This document shows, piece by piece, positions 27,489-35,702 of a stretch of 64,000 nucleotides of DNA. This stretch comes from Desulfosarcina widdelii (GTDB lineage: Bacteria; Desulfobacterota; Desulfobacteria; Desulfobacterales; Desulfosarcinaceae): assembly GCF_009688965.1 (NCBI RefSeq), contig NZ_AP021875.1, positions 434,001 through 498,000 of the forward strand. The letters are read 5' to 3'. The notes under the pieces are model-generated. The model was not told the origin of the DNA. It made no database searches and saw only the letters and a program-made list of their open reading frames with translations. Made by a program: the position numbers and the translations under genes. Numbering within the stretch: position 1 is the stretch's first letter; every line of letters begins with the position of its first letter.

Positions 27489-29177
27489 ATGTATCTTGAT
27501 TATTACAACCTGAATCTGAAACCCTTTCAGATCAGCACGGACCCGAGGTTCCTCTGGCTTGGAGAAAAACATAAAGAGGCCCTGGCCGTGCTGAGATACG
27601 GCATTTTGGACAATAAAGGGTTTTTATTGCTGACCGGCGATGTTGGGACCGGGAAGACCACGCTGCTGCAAGCGCTCATCAACAGCCTGGGAGACGATGT
27701 GCTTGTGGCGCTAATTACCGATCCCGGCCTGGCAAAGATGGATTTTTTCAACTTCGTGGCCGATTCCTTTGGAATGGACAGAAATTTCAGAAGCAAAGGC
27801 GAATTTCTCCTCTCCCTGAAAAGCTACCTGTTGGAGGTTCAGCGGCAAAACAAACAAGCCCTTCTCATTATTGACGAATGCCAGCATCTCAATCAGAAAT
27901 TACTGGAAGAGGTGAGGCTGCTGTCCAATATCGAAAAGCAGAATGCCAAACTGATCAACATTTTTTTCGTGGGCCAGAGCGAATTCAATGAAATCATCCT
28001 CAGGCCGCGAAATCGTGCCATCCGACAGCGGATAACCATCAATTATAACATCTCTGCACTCACCGAAAAGGAAACGGATAGTTACATTCGTTTTCGCTTG
28101 GAGGTCGCTGGAACAAAGGAAACGGTTTTTACCTCACGGGCGATCAAAGAGGTCTATAAGTTCTCCAACGGCTACCCGCGGTTGATCAATATTATTTGCG
28201 ACCACGTCCTGTTGACCGGATTTGTCAGGGAAAAGAAAAAGATCGACCACAGAATCGTGGCGGAATGCGCCCAGGAATTAAAAATTTCACATGGGCTTAC
28301 AACCAGGAACAGCATGGCCACTCCTGAAGCCGCTGACAAAAAAGCGGTTGAAGCATCTGCAGCGGACATTACGATGCAAACCGCTTTGGAACCCAGGAAC
28401 AGACCATTCAACCGGCCTTTGGTGATCGCATTTGTCGTGGTTGTGGCCATATGGCTGGGGTTGGTGGTTTTCTTTCTGCTCAACCACTGGCAGGCGCCTT
28501 CCTCCAATGCAATCGTCGATGAGAGCGGTTCAAAAAGATACGTCCCGAACCTTCAAGAAATGGGAACGCCAAAACAAAGCGACAATGGGAGCACCCTTCG
28601 TCCGGCCTCAGAAGGGCAGAGCGCTATTGAACGAAGCGATACCGTTTCCAGCGAACGACCTGCTGATCGAGCGGGTCCTAATAAACAATACGCGGCAGAT
28701 ATGGTCAAATCAGCAAAGAGGGAGGAAATCGCAGCTTCATCCTTCTCCACGCAAGAACCGGTAACGGAAAGCAAAACATCGGGTACCGGAAAGACCGAAA
28801 ATCGGATCACCCTTGCCCAAATTCAGGAAAATTTCGGGGCCTATCCGGAGGTAACTTTCGAGTTCGACGCCAATACCTTTGGAACCGAATCCCACGACAT
28901 GTTAGGCATTATTGCCCGCTACTGTCTGCAGAACCCAGATGCCACGCTCGTTCTAAGGGGATACACGGATGCTGCCGGAGTGCGGGCATACAACATGAAG
29001 CTCTCCAAATTCCGGGCGGATATGGTGAGAACCTACCTGGTCGGAAAAGGTGTAAAATCCGAGGCCATTTCTACCCTCGGCATCGGCCCGGGAACCGATG
29101 GACCGGGAAATACCACCATTTCGCTCGAGGGGAATCGGCGCAAAGTGATTATTGAAATTATTCCGCGGAACGAATAG
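27489..29177 (+). CDS. ExeA/GspA-like AAA ATPase fused to TM helix and OmpA domain
   Basis: 562 residues in three parts. Residues 1-270: ExeA/TniB-type AAA ATPase starting MYLDYYNLNLKPFQISTDPR, Walker A GDVGTGKT (50-57), Walker B LLIIDE (125-130), then GYPRLINIICD. Residues 311-333: single membrane helix. Residues ~340-440: Ser/Thr/Asn-rich linker. Residues ~445-562: OmpA-like peptidoglycan-binding domain (VTFEFDANTFGTESHDMLGI, LRGYTDAAGVRAYNMKLSKF). The closest known parallels are XrtA/PEP-CTERM-associated ATPases and GspA, which ends in a different peptidoglycan-binding domain. It would couple cytoplasmic ATP hydrolysis to the cell wall, helping a secretion or polysaccharide export complex pass peptidoglycan. 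Confidence 0.8.
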   Translation: MYLDYYNLNLKPFQISTDPRFLWLGEKHKEALAVLRYGILDNKGFLLLTGDVGTGKTTLLQALINSLGDDVLVALITDPGLAKMDFFNFVADSFGMDRNFRSKGEFLLSLKSYLLEVQRQNKQALLIIDECQHLNQKLLEEVRLLSNIEKQNAKLINIFFVGQSEFNEIILRPRNRAIRQRITINYNISALTEKETDSYIRFRLEVAGTKETVFTSRAIKEVYKFSNGYPRLINIICDHVLLTGFVREKKKIDHRIVAECAQELKISHGLTTRNSMATPEAADKKAVEASAADITMQTALEPRNRPFNRPLVIAFVVVVAIWLGLVVFFLLNHWQAPSSNAIVDESGSKRYVPNLQEMGTPKQSDNGSTLRPASEGQSAIERSDTVSSERPADRAGPNKQYAADMVKSAKREEIAASSFSTQEPVTESKTSGTGKTENRITLAQIQENFGAYPEVTFEFDANTFGTESHDMLGIIARYCLQNPDATLVLRGYTDAAGVRAYNMKLSKFRADMVRTYLVGKGVKSEAISTLGIGPGTDGPGNTTISLEGNRRKVIIEIIPRNE

Positions 29178-29240
29178 GGCGACATCGATCCATCCATCCC
29201 GGTAAATGCAGAGGACTCCTTTCAGAATTGTTACAGAATG

Positions 29241-29269
29241 TTGACAATATTAAAGACCAAAGATATATT
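29241..29269 (+). promoter_or_regulatory. Sigma-70-type promoter upstream of PilZ gene
   Basis: TTGACA (29241-29246), 17-base spacer, TATATT (29264-29269), about 78 bases before the PilZ start. Suggests PilZ is transcribed separately from the preceding operon. Confidence 0.65.
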
Positions 29270-29347
29270 TTAACTTAACGTTTCTTTTCAAGATTATTCC
29301 GGGCTGATACGCTACCAATTTTTCAACACCAAAGCAGGACAGGCCTT

Positions 29348-29773
29348 ATGAACGACTCGAACGTTTTGGAAAAAGAAAAAAAATTGACGGATCGTTTGAT
29401 TCAGGCCATTTCCAAATTGAGCCTCCAGCGAAAGAAAATGCTGGAAGAATTGCTGCACGAATGGGATCGGCTCGATTATCGGGAGGACTCCCGGATTCCT
29501 TGCTTTTTCCCCGTGGATTACTCGACGGCCGACAGAGTGTATCAGGATTTTATCAACAACCTGAGTAACGGCGGCGTGTTCATCGAGACATCGGCCTCGT
29601 TGCGGGAAGGCCAAGCGATCTCTTTAATCTTTACTGTCCCGAACCTTCAGAATTCGTTTAAGATTTCGGGAACCATCGTCAGAACCGAACGGGACGGTAT
29701 TGGTGTAAAATTTACAAAAAAACTCACCAGTTATCAGAAGGAACTGATTAACAGCGCGATTCGTCCCAAATAG
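29348..29773 (+). CDS. PilZ-domain protein (putative c-di-GMP receptor)
   Basis: 141 residues. A charged helical N-terminus (1-40) precedes a PilZ barrel with REDSR (residues 45-49, the RxxxR ligand motif) and NLSNGG (71-76, the [D/N]xSxxG motif), followed by VFIETSASLREGQAISLIFT. Both c-di-GMP-binding motifs are intact, so binding is expected. Located after the TPR/coiled-coil/ATPase operon, it may gate polysaccharide output. ATG preceded by a GGACAGG stretch. Confidence 0.85.
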   Translation: MNDSNVLEKEKKLTDRLIQAISKLSLQRKKMLEELLHEWDRLDYREDSRIPCFFPVDYSTADRVYQDFINNLSNGGVFIETSASLREGQAISLIFTVPNLQNSFKISGTIVRTERDGIGVKFTKKLTSYQKELINSAIRPK

Positions 29774-29781
29774 CCCCCCTC

Positions 29782-29816
29782 GTTGCATAACAACATGCAG
29801 AAATGATTGTTACTGT
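29782..29816. repeat. Dispersed 34-bp repeat, copy 2
   Basis: GTTGCATAACAACATGCAGA followed by AATGATTGTTACTGT; partner of 3941-3974. Begins 9 bases after the PilZ stop. Confidence 0.6.
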
Positions 29817-30034
29817 TTGAAAACATGAGTCAATCATAACAACCACCCGGCATTTTCGTTACGCACCCAATGTGAATTGCTGGAAAAATAATGATTCTCT
29901 CGTGTTGTTCCCCTTACGGGAAAGCCGGAGGAATCCAGATCCGGCGTTGCCAAATGATTGCAATAGATCACTACGGCGGCACCCTTGACGCCTTGGCTCT
30001 GAATCGCTCCGGCTTTTGCAACTTTGGGGTCGCT

Positions 30035-30760
30035 TCAAGCCAGTCGACCGCCGCAACAATCCGAAAACCATTGAACCGTGCGTTTCATGAAACGTTTCTG
30101 GTTGGGCTTATCGCTGATCCGGTGATCGGCGTTTTCCAGGATCAACAGCGCTTTGGGATCGTGCACATGGCTGTAAATCCAGGAAGCGTTCTCAATGGCG
30201 ACGATTTCGTCATTGCTGCCGTGAATGACCAGGATGTGATCGATCGATTCCATGGCAGCAGCGATATCGAAACGGATTTTGCCTTCCAATGTCTCTTGCG
30301 TTAATGACCCGGGAGAATTCTCAGGTATCTGGATGGATCGACTGCGAACGGGAGCGGCCAGCGTGACGACGGCAAAAGGAGCGATTTCGGACGCTGCCAT
30401 GAGACATACCGTGCCCCCCAAACTGCTTCCAAAAAGGCCGATGTGCATCCTTTTTCCAAGGACGTCGCGAATTGTCCCGACGGTGGCCACCAGATCCATA
30501 ACACGGTTTTCCAGGGTGGTGTCCTGTTCGAAAGACCCCTGACTTTCTCCACAGCCGCGATGATCGAAACGGAAATACGCAAACCCCACATCGGTGCACC
30601 CTTTGGCCAGGGCAACCTGCTTGGGAGAGGATTTGTCGGCCATCAATCCATGACAGCCAACGATAACTGCGAGCGGATTTCCAGAGGGCAGGTGCAGCAC
30701 CCCTGAGAGTTTGAGGCCTTGAACGGTAACGGTAACTGGTTGTTCGGTAGTTGTCGGCAT
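30035..30760 (-). CDS. Alpha/beta hydrolase
   Basis: 241 residues. HGLMADKSSPKQ (oxyanion HG), YFRFDHRGCGESQG, nucleophile elbow GLFGSSLGGTVCLM (GxSxG), acid in VIHGSNDEIVAIENA and final His in ENADHRISDK give a full Ser-Asp-His triad. Matches small serine esterases of the YfhR/'alpha/beta hydrolase family 5' type; substrate cannot be told. It stands alone on the minus strand. Confidence 0.85.
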   Translation of the reverse strand: MPTTTEQPVTVTVQGLKLSGVLHLPSGNPLAVIVGCHGLMADKSSPKQVALAKGCTDVGFAYFRFDHRGCGESQGSFEQDTTLENRVMDLVATVGTIRDVLGKRMHIGLFGSSLGGTVCLMAASEIAPFAVVTLAAPVRSRSIQIPENSPGSLTQETLEGKIRFDIAAAMESIDHILVIHGSNDEIVAIENASWIYSHVHDPKALLILENADHRISDKPNQKRFMKRTVQWFSDCCGGRLA

Positions 30761-30799
30761 TGACCATCTAAAATAAATGCATATGCTTGAATTATTGCT

Positions 30800-30823
30800 G
30801 GTGCCGGGCCTTGAAAGGCACCA
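30800..30823. repeat. Hairpin TGGTGCC/GGCACCA
   Basis: Seven-bp arms with a 10-base loop just upstream of the hydrolase gene and next to a dispersed repeat. Role unclear. Confidence 0.4.
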
Positions 30824-30833
30824 GGTGCCGTAG

Positions 30834-30906
30834 TAATCCCGGGGTAATTTCCACCATACACTGCTCCACCAGAAGCTCCAGATACATCATTTTAGCAGGT
30901 ATTATT
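30834..30906 (+). repeat. Dispersed repeat, copy 1 (partner 37846-37915)
   Basis: Starts GTAATCCCGGGGTAAT and ends ATACATCATTTTAGCAG. The partner has the same order with ~70-75% identity and is followed directly by a terminator hairpin. Here 114 bases, including a REP-like unit, separate it from the matching hairpin at 31027. Confidence 0.6.
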
Positions 30907-30935
30907 ACTTCGGCAAGTAAAAACAGCAACTCCGC

Positions 30936-30995
30936 CATGCCGGACTTGATCCGGCATCCAGACTTTTCCTGGATTCCGGCTTCCGCCGGAATGAC
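30936..30995. repeat. REP-like repeat (spurious 'PDLIRHPDFSWIPASAGMT' type)
   Basis: Contains CCGGACTTGATCCGGCATCC and GGATTCCGGCTTCCGCCGGA: two imperfect hairpins. This repeat family is common in proteobacterial genomes and is often mis-translated as a short peptide. Confidence 0.75.
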
Positions 30996-31008
30996 AAATA
31001 TTGGTTTT

Positions 31009-31416
31009 TTATGTTGCCACAATAATAAAAGGCTCTTTTGCGGGGCCTTTTCTATTTTGCGGCTCAATGTTTTCACTCACTGCAATGTCCTGCGCCTGAT
31101 CGACATCGACTGATTTTCCAGGATCCGGAGGCTGCGCTTCCACCGTCACGGCGAATCCAGGGTTGAGACCCGTATCATTTATCTTTTTGCCTTGGAGCAC
31201 CTGTGTCCAAATATCAGCAGCGGCACGCCGCCCCGGCAAGACGTGAGGCCGCATCGTGAGGAAATCAGGTTGGCTGCCTCCGTGACCCGCTTCGACAATC
31301 AGGTCGAACCCAGCCTGGTCCAGAGCCCGCCGGCCGGTGCCGTTGTCGAGACCGCAAAGCGCGATTGCCGGTTCGTCTGCCTGTCGCTTGAAAGCCGCAG
31401 CGAACGTCCGCTCCAA
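31009..31416 (-). pseudogene. Unrecognised open frame, possibly a decayed enzyme gene
   Basis: About 135 codons from a TTG at 31416. The first ~70 residues (ALCGLDNGTGRRALDQAGFD, LIVEAGHGG, HVLPGRRAAADIW) look protein-like and faintly recall ThiF/E1-like nucleotide-binding proteins, while the end runs through the terminator hairpin and repeat. Upstream coding-like sequence is in another frame (31417-31510), so a frameshifted remnant is the best reading. Low certainty. Confidence 0.3.
31027..31051 (+). terminator. Rho-independent terminator-like hairpin
   Basis: AAAAGGCTC-TTTTGC-GGGGCCTTTT followed by CTATTTT. Nearly the same hairpin ends the repeat copy at 37918-37946. Confidence 0.55.
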
Positions 31417-31909
31417 AAGAGAGGTCTACAAGCCGCGCCGCGCAACCCAAACGGCTCAGAAAAGATAAAATGGGGCATGACGTCGTGATCGACCGTTCAG
31501 CGCCGCACAAGCAGACAAGTTTTTTTCCCGGAGTGTTCGCATCGGAAGATCAATCTCATCGTTTCAGATGGATAAGGAGGGAAATGGTTGTGTTTTCGAG
31601 AACTTTGGCAGCAGGATGCAAGCTGTTCGCGGTGACTGAGCCGTTAAAGGCAATAAAATCAATGTCTTAAAAAACAGCGGTTGCCCGCCGCGTGGGGGCG
31701 TGAATTGAAGCCTGCACCTGAGTGATCAGGTCAGGCTGGCTGAAAAAAGCAGATTCATGGCCTTGAGGCCAGTCTATGAGACGAAATTATTCGCGCAGTC
31801 GTGCGGACGGCAGGGAGTTGAAAACCACCTCCAACCAATTAATTTCTTGACCTTTTTCCTCGGTTGCGTTTAGCTTTGGGAAACGGTTTCTTTTCGGTTA
31901 GGAGTTTGT
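31417..31909. other. Spacer upstream of HU gene
   Basis: No intact gene. Holds an orphan CRISPR-repeat-like sequence at 31680-31711. TTGACC at 31847-31852 with a weak TTAGCT 17 bases on may be the HU promoter. Confidence 0.45.
31680..31711. repeat. Single type I-C-like CRISPR repeat (no array)
   Basis: 32 bases beginning GTTGCCCGCCGCGTGGGGGC and ending GTGAATTGAAGC. Length and pattern (GTCGC.CCC..CGCGGG.GCGTGGATTGAAAC-like, internal palindrome) match type I-C repeats. No second repeat within 100 bases either side and no cas gene in the window, so it is a relic or a coincidence. Confidence 0.5.
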
Positions 31910-32197
31910 ATGAACAAAATTGAGTTGGTTGAGGCCTTACGAAGCAACTGCGAGTTGTCGAAATTACGAGCCTATGATGTGGTTTCGCTTTTTTTTGATT
32001 CCATGGCCAACGCTTTGGGTGACGGCGAGCGTGTAGAGATCCGCGGCCTGTGTTCTTTTTTCGTGAAACAGTATGACGGTTATACGGGGAGAAATCCGAA
32101 AAGCGGCGTACATGTAGCGATTCCTCCGAAAAAACTCCCCTTTTTTAAACCCGGCAAGGAATTGAAAGAACGGGTAGACAACGGAAAAAGGAGATAG
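31910..32197 (+). CDS. HU/IHF-family DNA-binding protein
   Basis: 95 residues. MNKIELVEALRSNCELSKLR, then DVVSLFFDSMANALGDGERV, EIRGLCSFFVKQYDGYTGRN and PPKKLPFFKPGKELKERV follow the HU/IHF alpha-beta pattern, including the beta-arm tip (TGRNPKSG) that bends DNA. One gene unit with the H1-like gene 2 bases downstream. The helix sequence is nearer to the IHF-like HU variants of Desulfobacterota than to canonical HU. Confidence 0.88.
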   Translation: MNKIELVEALRSNCELSKLRAYDVVSLFFDSMANALGDGERVEIRGLCSFFVKQYDGYTGRNPKSGVHVAIPPKKLPFFKPGKELKERVDNGKRR

Positions 32198-32199
32198 CG

Positions 32200-32613
32200 A
32201 TGGCCAACAAGACAGATGCTCAGATCAAACGGGAACTGAAGTCACTTGCGACCACCCTGCACAAGGCAGCCGCCAGGCTCGATAATCTGGTCGCCGCCGT
32301 GGGAAAGCAAACCGCAACCGTGAAGAAGAAAACCGCCGCGAAGAAAAAGGCTGCGCCAAAGAAAAAGGCCAAGCGGGCGCCCGTGAGGAAAAAGGCAACC
32401 GCCAAGAAAAAGGCGGCCCCGAAGAAAGCAGCGAAAACAGGCCCCCGCAATCGGGTCCTGGGCGCAATCAAAAAAAAGAAAACCGGGGCTAAGGTTGCCG
32501 ACCTGGCCAAAAGCCTCAAGATGAACATGAAAAGCGTTCAAAATGCCGTACACCGGCTGAAACAGCAGGGATTAATCACCAACCTCCAACGGGGTGTTTA
32601 CGTGGCCAAGTGA
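32200..32613 (+). CDS. Histone H1-like protein with C-terminal winged helix
   Basis: 137 residues. Three parts: a helical N-terminus (1-40); a Lys/Ala/Pro-rich tail-like centre (~42-85, repeats of KKKAAPKKKA type) resembling eukaryotic H1 and bacterial AlgP/Hc1; and a C-terminal winged helix-like domain (~86-137, RNRVLGAIKKKKTGAKVADL, MNMKSVQNAVHRLKQQGLIT). GGAGATAGCG precedes the ATG inside the HU stop. Probably a nucleoid protein compacting DNA together with the HU partner. Confidence 0.8.
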   Translation: MANKTDAQIKRELKSLATTLHKAAARLDNLVAAVGKQTATVKKKTAAKKKAAPKKKAKRAPVRKKATAKKKAAPKKAAKTGPRNRVLGAIKKKKTGAKVADLAKSLKMNMKSVQNAVHRLKQQGLITNLQRGVYVAK

Positions 32614-32922
32614 TTGCACCCGCCTTAAACCGAAAAGCAATCGATGCCGAGATCCTATCAACCGGCAATCGACTGGATGCGCAATAAACAGCGGGACCGA
32701 ATCTTCCTGGAAATCACCGGCCAACCGCTTAGCGGTTAGATGACCTTATCACAACCGTTCAAGAGAAAAGGCCAACCACCATATAATGGGGTTGGCCTTT
32801 TTGGTATTCATTTCCATGTACATAGACACAACGGTTGAAAGGCCTGCGCCTTGCGACATGGGTTGAGCTGTGAACCAATACGGTCATAACCACTTTGCTG
32901 CAAATCTGCCGGATTGAGTTTT
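32614..32922. other. Spacer between H1-like and UspA genes
   Basis: Contains the operon terminator (32766-32803) and an AACCGCTTAGCGGTTA palindrome (~32727-32742). No gene. Confidence 0.5.
32766..32803 (+). terminator. Rho-independent terminator of HU-H1 operon
   Basis: Perfect 12-bp stem AAAAGGCCAACC / GGTTGGCCTTTT with a 12-base loop, ending in a short T-run. Bidirectional shape, so it could also serve the UspA gene on the other strand. Confidence 0.8.
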
Positions 32923-33372
32923 TTACTGGTCTGGCTCAGAGGGAATGATAGTTACCGGAATTGGAGAATTTTTTAAAACCTTTTCCGCTACACTACCAAA
33001 ACGGAAAATACCCTTCTCACCATGGCTCGCCATGACAACCAAATCCACTTTTTCTTTTTCAATAAGCTTAAGGATTTCTTTTGCAGGATCACCGATTGCC
33101 ACGTGTTTAATATAGAGCGGACAGCCCTCAAGATATTTTTCACAAATTTGACCCAGTCGCTTGGTTGCCGTTTTATTGGCATGTTCCATCAGTTCCTGGA
33201 CGCGCTTTTCTTCAAAGGCACCATACCATCCATCATGATGCGCGATATCCTCAATTACATAAATGATATGGATTTCCGCGTCATATTTTTGAGTCATCGA
33301 TTTAACGTGGGGTAATGCTATTTCAGATATTTTTGAAAAATCCGTGGGCCATAAAATCTTTTTTACATTCAT
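32923..33372 (-). CDS. Universal stress protein
   Basis: 149 residues. A single UspA domain: MNVKKILWPTDFSKISEIAL at the N-terminus and the ATP-binding signature ASHGEKGIFRFGSVAEKVLK (Gx2Gx9GS) near the C-terminus, ending PIPVTIIPSEPDQ. ATG at 33372 chosen for GGAGGAG six bases upstream. Monocistronic. Typical role is stress survival through nucleotide binding. Confidence 0.9.
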   Translation of the reverse strand: MNVKKILWPTDFSKISEIALPHVKSMTQKYDAEIHIIYVIEDIAHHDGWYGAFEEKRVQELMEHANKTATKRLGQICEKYLEGCPLYIKHVAIGDPAKEILKLIEKEKVDLVVMASHGEKGIFRFGSVAEKVLKNSPIPVTIIPSEPDQ

Positions 33373-33592
33373 GACTTCTCCTCCTTTAAACATAAGTATA
33401 GAACACCCTATGGCGCTTGATGCCGCGGCGCCGATCCTGTTCAAACCGCTTTAGGCGTTCCCGCATGTCAGGATATTCCAGGCCTTCGAAAAAAGTGGCA
33501 GGTTGTCCAGTGCACCGGTTCCGCCTTTAGACAATACCCCTTGATGGTCTTATGTCGACAGGTTTTCTAACTGTGATATGCTTCACTGGGGC

Positions 33593-33811
33593 TCAATAAA
33601 GACCTGGACTGCCCATGACGGATCGTCGGATTTCACGGGCGGTCATCAACCGGTAGCGATTGTCATCGGCAGAATTTACGGCGGTATAGATCGACTGTTC
33701 CTGACGCCCAGCCTGGAACATCTGCACCCGATGCAGTAGAACACAAGACTCCATACAATGACGCTTGTCTTTGTATCGGTTGGGACAATTTCGACATGGT
33801 GACTGAATCAT
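33593..33811 (-). CDS. Small four-cysteine (zinc-finger-like) protein
   Basis: 72 residues. MIQSPCRNCPNRYKDKRHCM, then ESCVLLHRVQMFQ: four Cys at 6, 9, 19 and 23 (CxxC-x9-CxxxC), a likely zinc site. I recall similar short proteins in Desulfobacterota but no assigned function. ATG at 33811 has GGAAGGGGGG upstream, a strong ribosome site; the longer open frame is not supported. Confidence 0.55.
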   Translation of the reverse strand: MIQSPCRNCPNRYKDKRHCMESCVLLHRVQMFQAGRQEQSIYTAVNSADDNRYRLMTAREIRRSVMGSPGLY

Positions 33812-34090
33812 GTTCCCCCCTTCCTGCCTTTTTCGGTGGCTTTGCACCACGGTTGGAAAATACGGGTGAACCTCTTCTTGACGCCAATGTTCCAAAAACC
33901 AGTCCATCAAATAGGACAGCAAAAAAGGTGCCATGCCCATTGAGCCTTCTGTCTTCCCATCGAGCGACTGAAGGGGAAGGCCGGACTATAACTTTCCCTG
34001 GCAGCTTGATTCCGCGGTCTGGAGCGGACGTCGGTTTGCTGCAAAGTAATGCCCGGGCATTTGATCCAACGGAGCAGGGTGCTTTTCTGC

Positions 34091-35293
34091 GTGACCAGCC
34101 CTGATGGTTTCCAACACGCCAAGCTTAAGGCGTTGATCAGCCAACGACTGCGGAGCGGTCTGACCATTTCCGGGATTGCTGTTGGAATCGCCGCCGTGGT
34201 CCTGCTCACCTCATTGGGCGAGGGTGTACACCGGTTTGTTTTGGGAGAGTTCACCCAATTCGGCACGAACCTGATCGGCATCAGCCCGGGCAGGACCTCG
34301 ACCACCGGCGTATCCGGAGCTGTAATCAGCAACGTCAGGCCGTTGAGTATTGACGATGCCGAAGCGATAGCCAAAGTTCCGCGGATCATGGCCACGGTAC
34401 CGGTGGTCCAGGGCAATGCGGCCGTGGAGTCTGGTTCGCGGAGCCGGCGCACCTATGTGTTCGGCGTGGGCGCCGCTGTGCCTGAGGTCTGGCGCATGGC
34501 AGTGGCCCAGGGCCGCTTTTTGCCCGATGACCCGGCATCCGGCACCCGGGCCCTGGCTGTGCTGGGCAGCCGGGTCAGCCATGAGCTGTTCAGGGGTGCC
34601 AACCCATTGGGAAAGCGTATTCGCATCGGCGGCGAGCGCTACCGGACCATCGGGGTCATGGCCGGCAAAGGACAGATGCTGGGATTCGATCTCGATGACG
34701 CGGTCTATATTCCGGCGCCCAGGGCGCTGGCGATGTTTAACCGCGAAAGTCTCATGGAGATCGATGTCCTGTTTGCCACCGGCAGCGATGCCGATCGGAT
34801 CGCGGATCGAATCAGGGCCCTGCTGGTCGCCCGTCACGGCAGCGAAGATTTCACCATCGTGACGCAGAACCAGATGCTCGACGTACTGGGGTCGGTGCTG
34901 GGTGTACTGACGCTCGCCGTTGGCGCGATTGGCGGCATTTCCCTGCTGGTCGGCGGCGTGGGCATCGCCACGATCATGACCATTGCCGTCCGCCAGCGTC
35001 GGGAGGAGATCGGTCTGCTGCGGTCATTGGGCATCGAACAGCATCGAATCATGACGCTCTTTGCTATCGAAGCCACCCTCCTGGGTGTTTTGGGCGGCGT
35101 CGCCGGCGTGCTTCTGGGCACAGGCGGCGCATGGCTGCTCGAAGTTCTGGTGCCCAAACTACCCACGCATACGCCGATCTCCTATGTGATTCTGGCAGAG
35201 TTGTTGGCGGCCGTCATCGGCCTGTTGTCCGGAATACTTCCCGCCCGTCAGGCAGCCCGGATGGATCCCATCGAAGCCCTGCGGGCGGAGTGA
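34091..35293 (+). CDS. MacB/FtsX-type ABC transporter permease
   Basis: About 400 residues. LRSGLTISGIAVGIAAVVLL is the first membrane helix, a ~220-residue MacB periplasmic domain follows (LGEFTQFGTNLIGISPGRTS...), then three helices in the FtsX domain (GGISLLVGGVGIATIMTIAV, EIGLLRSLGIEQHRIM) and the ending LPARQAARMDPIEALRAE. No ATPase or adaptor gene adjoins, which is unusual since these permeases need a MacB/LolD-like ATPase. Start uncertain: GTG at 34091 after GGAGCAGGG fits the family; ATG at 34049 is also open. Confidence 0.8.
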   Translation: MTSPDGFQHAKLKALISQRLRSGLTISGIAVGIAAVVLLTSLGEGVHRFVLGEFTQFGTNLIGISPGRTSTTGVSGAVISNVRPLSIDDAEAIAKVPRIMATVPVVQGNAAVESGSRSRRTYVFGVGAAVPEVWRMAVAQGRFLPDDPASGTRALAVLGSRVSHELFRGANPLGKRIRIGGERYRTIGVMAGKGQMLGFDLDDAVYIPAPRALAMFNRESLMEIDVLFATGSDADRIADRIRALLVARHGSEDFTIVTQNQMLDVLGSVLGVLTLAVGAIGGISLLVGGVGIATIMTIAVRQRREEIGLLRSLGIEQHRIMTLFAIEATLLGVLGGVAGVLLGTGGAWLLEVLVPKLPTHTPISYVILAELLAAVIGLLSGILPARQAARMDPIEALRAE

Positions 35294-35476
35294 CCGACCC
35301 TTAGCTGGACCATAATCAAAAAGAAGCACTACAGTACCCCTCCTTAAGGTGGGGCTTGAACCCGCGTTACCGTTGTGAGAGAGTGTACCGAACACTTTCA
35401 TAGCCGACCCATCTGTTTACAGTGCTTAACAAACTTAATTTATATGGGTATTGTCCTAACTCTTGATTTATTGTAA

Positions 35477-35698
35477 TTACATCATTTTAATATGCGCCAT
35501 TTTAGTGGGTCCACCGAAAAATGCAATGTGGATCCATTTTGATTTGAGGCAGTTTTTATATATCAGGACATAGTAACCGACGTTGAGCCAGACCAGCTCG
35601 CCGGCAAGGATATCTCGGCAGTCTGCGACCACGGGCCTTTTGAAACTGATGAAATCAGCTGATTCTTTAAGGCGAGGAACCAAAATGAACTGGTTCAT
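35477..35698 (-). CDS. Hypothetical small protein
   Basis: 73 residues with no family I recognise (MNQFILVPRLKESADFISFK at the N-terminus, GYYVLIYKN in the middle). It lies just outside the left end of the ISNCY-like element and has no clear ribosome site. May be a fragment or non-coding. Confidence 0.3.
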   Translation of the reverse strand: MNQFILVPRLKESADFISFKRPVVADCRDILAGELVWLNVGYYVLIYKNCLKSKWIHIAFFGGPTKMAHIKMM

Positions 35699-35702
35699 TA
35701 TT

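Noticed and set aside
30792-31076. Short peptide containing PDLIRHP-type sequence on either strand
   Set aside because: A translation of a REP-like intergenic repeat, a common false gene.
35325-35375. tRNA-like CTTGAACCCGCGTTACC sequence
   Set aside because: No cloverleaf could be drawn; only a short CCCCTCC/GGTGGGG hairpin with one mismatch.
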